64,000 nucleotides of DNA, from positions 20,126-84,125 of the forward strand of contig JACKPH010000006.1 in NCBI GenBank assembly GCA_024233675.1, in the 5' to 3' direction. The notes under the pieces are model-generated. The model worked only from the letters and a program-made list of their open reading frames with translations. It was not told where the DNA came from and ran no database searches. The stretch is from Thermotogae bacterium (lineage in GTDB: Bacteria; Thermotogota; Thermotogae; Petrotogales; Petrotogaceae). Position 1 is the first letter of the stretch, and every line of letters starts with the position of its first letter. Position numbers and translations under genes: made by a program. This document shows positions 61,907-64,000 of this stretch, one piece after another.

Positions 61907-63711
61907 ATAATATTTACTTTAAATTCAGTAACCTTTTTTCCGTTATAATTTATCGGAATAATAAAACTATCAGCATTTTTTTCAGGAGAATATGAAACAA
62001 AAGCAATATTTCCGCTTAAAGTTATTTTAGGTGAAAAATAATTCAGTAAATAAATATTTGAACTTAAATCAACCGGTTTCCCTGATATTTTAATACTTAT
62101 ATTAACAGGTATACTCATGTTTTCGGCAAAAGTCATTTTATCAATAACAGGGGTTACGGAAATATCGGAAATTTCTTCCGGAATTACGTAAAAAACATCG
62201 GAAAATGTATAATCATTAATTACAGCTTCTATTTTATGTTCTCCGAATCCTATATCATTAATGTTTATAAGATCTCCGGATTTTTTTACAAATACACCGT
62301 CTATATAAATTTTTACATCACTTACAGAGGCTATATATATTTTTTCTTTTCCGAAATCAAAATACGGTTTTAAAAAAGAATTCCGGTAAATATACTTATT
62401 TTCTGTTTTTAAAACATTTTCACTGTTTTTAATATACATTACTTTAACGGATTTCAGAATTTTATCGTTGTAAATAAGGCTATTCTGATAATAAACATCC
62501 TTAAGTGAAAAATAACCGTAAAAATTAGATTCAAAATCATTTTTAAAAATTTTACCTTTATTTATAACTAATTCCCTTCCGTCAAAATTTTTTAACGTAA
62601 AAGAATCTGATTTAACCGAAAAATCATTATTTCTAAGATAAATATATACATCTTTATCCGAAACAACAAGTATTTCCGGAGAAGTATCTGTTAAATAATC
62701 CGGAAGAACATATAATTCTCTCGTAAAAACATCAGATACATTCATAATTTTAAAATAAATCTTATACGAACCGGGTGCGGGTGATTTAAGAATAAAGGTT
62801 TTATTATCAGATTCAAGACGGTTATTATTATGAAGAAGAAAAACCTGAGGATAAACGCTCAGATATGATCCGTCGTCAAAATAACCGCGTACATGATAAT
62901 TTACGGAAATATCTTTTCCGTCAGAATAATAAACATTTTTATCAAGAATTATATCAAACTTTTTCGGAGTCTGAAAATTAAATTTTTCGGTTTTTATAGT
63001 ACTGTTTATCCATATATCATTTCCGTCACGGGTTTTTGCCGAAACAAGGTATAAATCCCTGTCAGTCATATTATCGGATAAATAAAGATCTTTACCTTTT
63101 ATTACTGTTTCATAAATATGATTTTCAACATCAGAAAAATAAAATTTTAAACCTTCTGTTCCGTAAAATGATGTTTTTATATCAAAGTTATCAAGTGAAA
63201 TAAAATTACCGTTTGTTTTTGAGTTGTTCATTCTGAAAGTTTTAAGTGCAGGAGATTTAAAAATATCAAATGATAAAGAATAACCTATTCCGCCGTAAAA
63301 AATATTTTTTGTAATATTATAACCAAAAATAAAATTTAAAGAAGAAAAATAATCTTTTGATACAAAAGAAATTTTATTTTCAGCATTAAAAATTTTATTC
63401 ATAAAATAATAGTTAAAATTAAAACCGGAAGAAATATTTGTAAGAAAAGTATCATAAAGTGTTCTGCTGTATCCGAAATTAAAACCGGCAGCACCGTCTA
63501 CGGAAATACCAAGATATTTGGCCTGACCGTTTAAACCAAAATAAAAATTATTATGGGAATTATTTGTATAAAGATTCATAGATAAATCTCCGGAAAAGAA
63601 ATATTTCATATTGAGATCGGCTCCGCCGTAAATTCCTATTTCCGTGTTGAGATAAGAGTATCCAAAAACAGAAAATAATAATAAAATAAATATAAGATAT
63701 AATTTTTTCAT
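61900..63711 (-). CDS. Secreted barrel/Ig-like surface protein
   Basis: A 603-residue protein with a signal peptide (about 1-19, ending near FGYS). Residues about 20-180 have alternating aromatic/Gly strands (GIYGGADLNMKYFFSGDLSM, NFYFGLNGQAKYLGISVDGA) like a small outer-membrane barrel. Residues about 210-600 look like a series of Ig-like or PEGA-like beta domains (DISVNYHVRGYFDDGSYLSV, YKIYFKIMNVSDVF, FGEHKIEAVINDYTF). It probably displays domains at the cell surface or in the periplasm. No family is recognised. The start follows GGGAGGC. Confidence 0.7.
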   Translation of the reverse strand: MKKLYLIFILLLFSVFGYSYLNTEIGIYGGADLNMKYFFSGDLSMNLYTNNSHNNFYFGLNGQAKYLGISVDGAAGFNFGYSRTLYDTFLTNISSGFNFNYYFMNKIFNAENKISFVSKDYFSSLNFIFGYNITKNIFYGGIGYSLSFDIFKSPALKTFRMNNSKTNGNFISLDNFDIKTSFYGTEGLKFYFSDVENHIYETVIKGKDLYLSDNMTDRDLYLVSAKTRDGNDIWINSTIKTEKFNFQTPKKFDIILDKNVYYSDGKDISVNYHVRGYFDDGSYLSVYPQVFLLHNNNRLESDNKTFILKSPAPGSYKIYFKIMNVSDVFTRELYVLPDYLTDTSPEILVVSDKDVYIYLRNNDFSVKSDSFTLKNFDGRELVINKGKIFKNDFESNFYGYFSLKDVYYQNSLIYNDKILKSVKVMYIKNSENVLKTENKYIYRNSFLKPYFDFGKEKIYIASVSDVKIYIDGVFVKKSGDLININDIGFGEHKIEAVINDYTFSDVFYVIPEEISDISVTPVIDKMTFAENMSIPVNISIKISGKPVDLSSNIYLLNYFSPKITLSGNIAFVSYSPEKNADSFIIPINYNGKKVTEFKVNIIK

Positions 63712-63864
63712 AAAAGCCTCCCTAAAAATGTTATTTCAATTATTATTTTATCACAAAAAAACAGGCTTAATAATGTGTACCAGGTAAAATAAACGATATA
63801 AAAAAATCATTCCGATACAGTAAAAGTAAAAACACTTACAAAATAAAAATTAAATATACAAATA

Positions 63865-63898
63865 AAATAATGTCAATAAATAATTATTGACATTATTT
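63865..63898. terminator. Inverted repeat, probable terminator
   Basis: AAATAATGTCAATAA, loop ATAA, exact complement, then a T-rich run on both strands: a perfect 15-bp stem. No gene ends next to it within the window, so on the minus strand it may close a gene lying past the right edge. Confidence 0.6.
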
Positions 63899-64000
63899 TT
63901 ATTATTTATGAAATTATAGAACAGGTAGTTAGATAGTTTGTTAATACCAATAAATATAACATGTTAGTTGTTAGATGAATTGTTGGTTTGGTTGTTAGCC
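63899..64000. other. Non-coding G/T-rich right edge
   Basis: The last 100 bases contain no start with a ribosome site and no frame of note. From about 63920 the sequence shows repeated GTTAG and GTTGTTAG words and is low in C, unlike the rest of the window. It may be the border of a repeat or of an element continuing to the right. The stretch 63712-63864 holds nothing I can name. Confidence 0.3.

Noticed and set aside
63712..64000. Insertion sequence or CRISPR array at the right edge
   Set aside because: No transposase frame, no terminal repeats and no regular repeat-spacer pattern are visible in the available bases.

Overview
The window is 64 kb of very AT-rich bacterial chromosome: Arg is almost always AGA, Ile often ATA, Gly GGA. 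Genes are tightly packed, Shine-Dalgarno sites are strong, and most convergent gene pairs share a hairpin terminator. There is no rRNA, tRNA, CRISPR array, phage or complete insertion sequence. The gene set suggests an anaerobic, amino-acid-fermenting, diderm (outer-membrane-bearing) bacterium: a complete lysine-to-butyrate pathway, indolepyruvate ferredoxin oxidoreductase, adenosylcobalamin-dependent ribonucleotide reductase, PolC-type replicase next to ruvC, a GlpP-controlled glycerol-3-phosphate oxidation operon, and several secreted barrel-like proteins. From memory of gene order (ruvC-polC; glpA-like, FAD oxidoreductase, DUF1667, glpP) I favour a mesophilic Thermotogota of the Petrotogales type. 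Fusobacteriota is the main alternative and cannot be excluded without a tree.

Layout. 1-12.6 kb is an accessory stretch of small modifying enzymes: DsrE-like protein, APH(6)-type kinase, beta-lactamase/GNAT fusion, PfkB kinase, DUF362 ferredoxin protein, M3 peptidase, tyrosine phosphatase fusion, several GNAT acetyltransferases (one fused to DUF952, one Eis-like), alpha/beta hydrolase, YbjQ. 12.8-18.3 kb holds a 1-phosphofructokinase-type kinase, a methyltransferase and the glp operon behind a leader terminator. 18.3-23.6 kb is an RND exporter / LolA-like / secreted protein / MarR operon with a palindrome in its promoter. 23.6-25.5 kb contains a short promoter-terminator unit, then an NDH-2 gene and a TPR lipoprotein gene that both break off at the same junction. 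25.5-29.1 kb carries lemA, a TPM-domain protein, msrBA and a GAF-GGDEF protein.

29.3-42.6 kb is the metabolic core: atoDA-kal-kce-kdd-kamA-kamBC-kamDE, then bcd-etfBA plus a MaoC hydratase. Lysine is converted through beta-lysine and 3,5-diaminohexanoate to acetoacetate and crotonyl-CoA, which Bcd/Etf reduces to butyryl-CoA; the CoA-transferase exchanges CoA with acetoacetate. A PAS-GGDEF sensor follows, then a gap of about 700 bases holding two short open reading frames (35 and 34 codons) with strong ribosome sites, two near-consensus tandem promoters and a GNRA-loop terminator: an apparently undescribed small-protein operon. Next are iorAB, a macro-domain protein, cysEK, a DMT transporter, and ruvC-polC followed by a protein that looks like a divergent sliding clamp. 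nrdJ has a promoter with NrdR-like boxes. The window ends with a small acidic protein, an HD-GYP phosphodiesterase sensor, a secreted barrel/Ig-like protein and a G/T-rich non-coding tail.

Most interesting points: the small-protein operon at 44.4-44.9 kb; the double gene truncation at 24.5 kb; the clamp-like gene in the polC operon; a 14-bp palindrome shared by the lysine and indolepyruvate operon promoters; the glp leader terminator; and the NrdR-like boxes of nrdJ.
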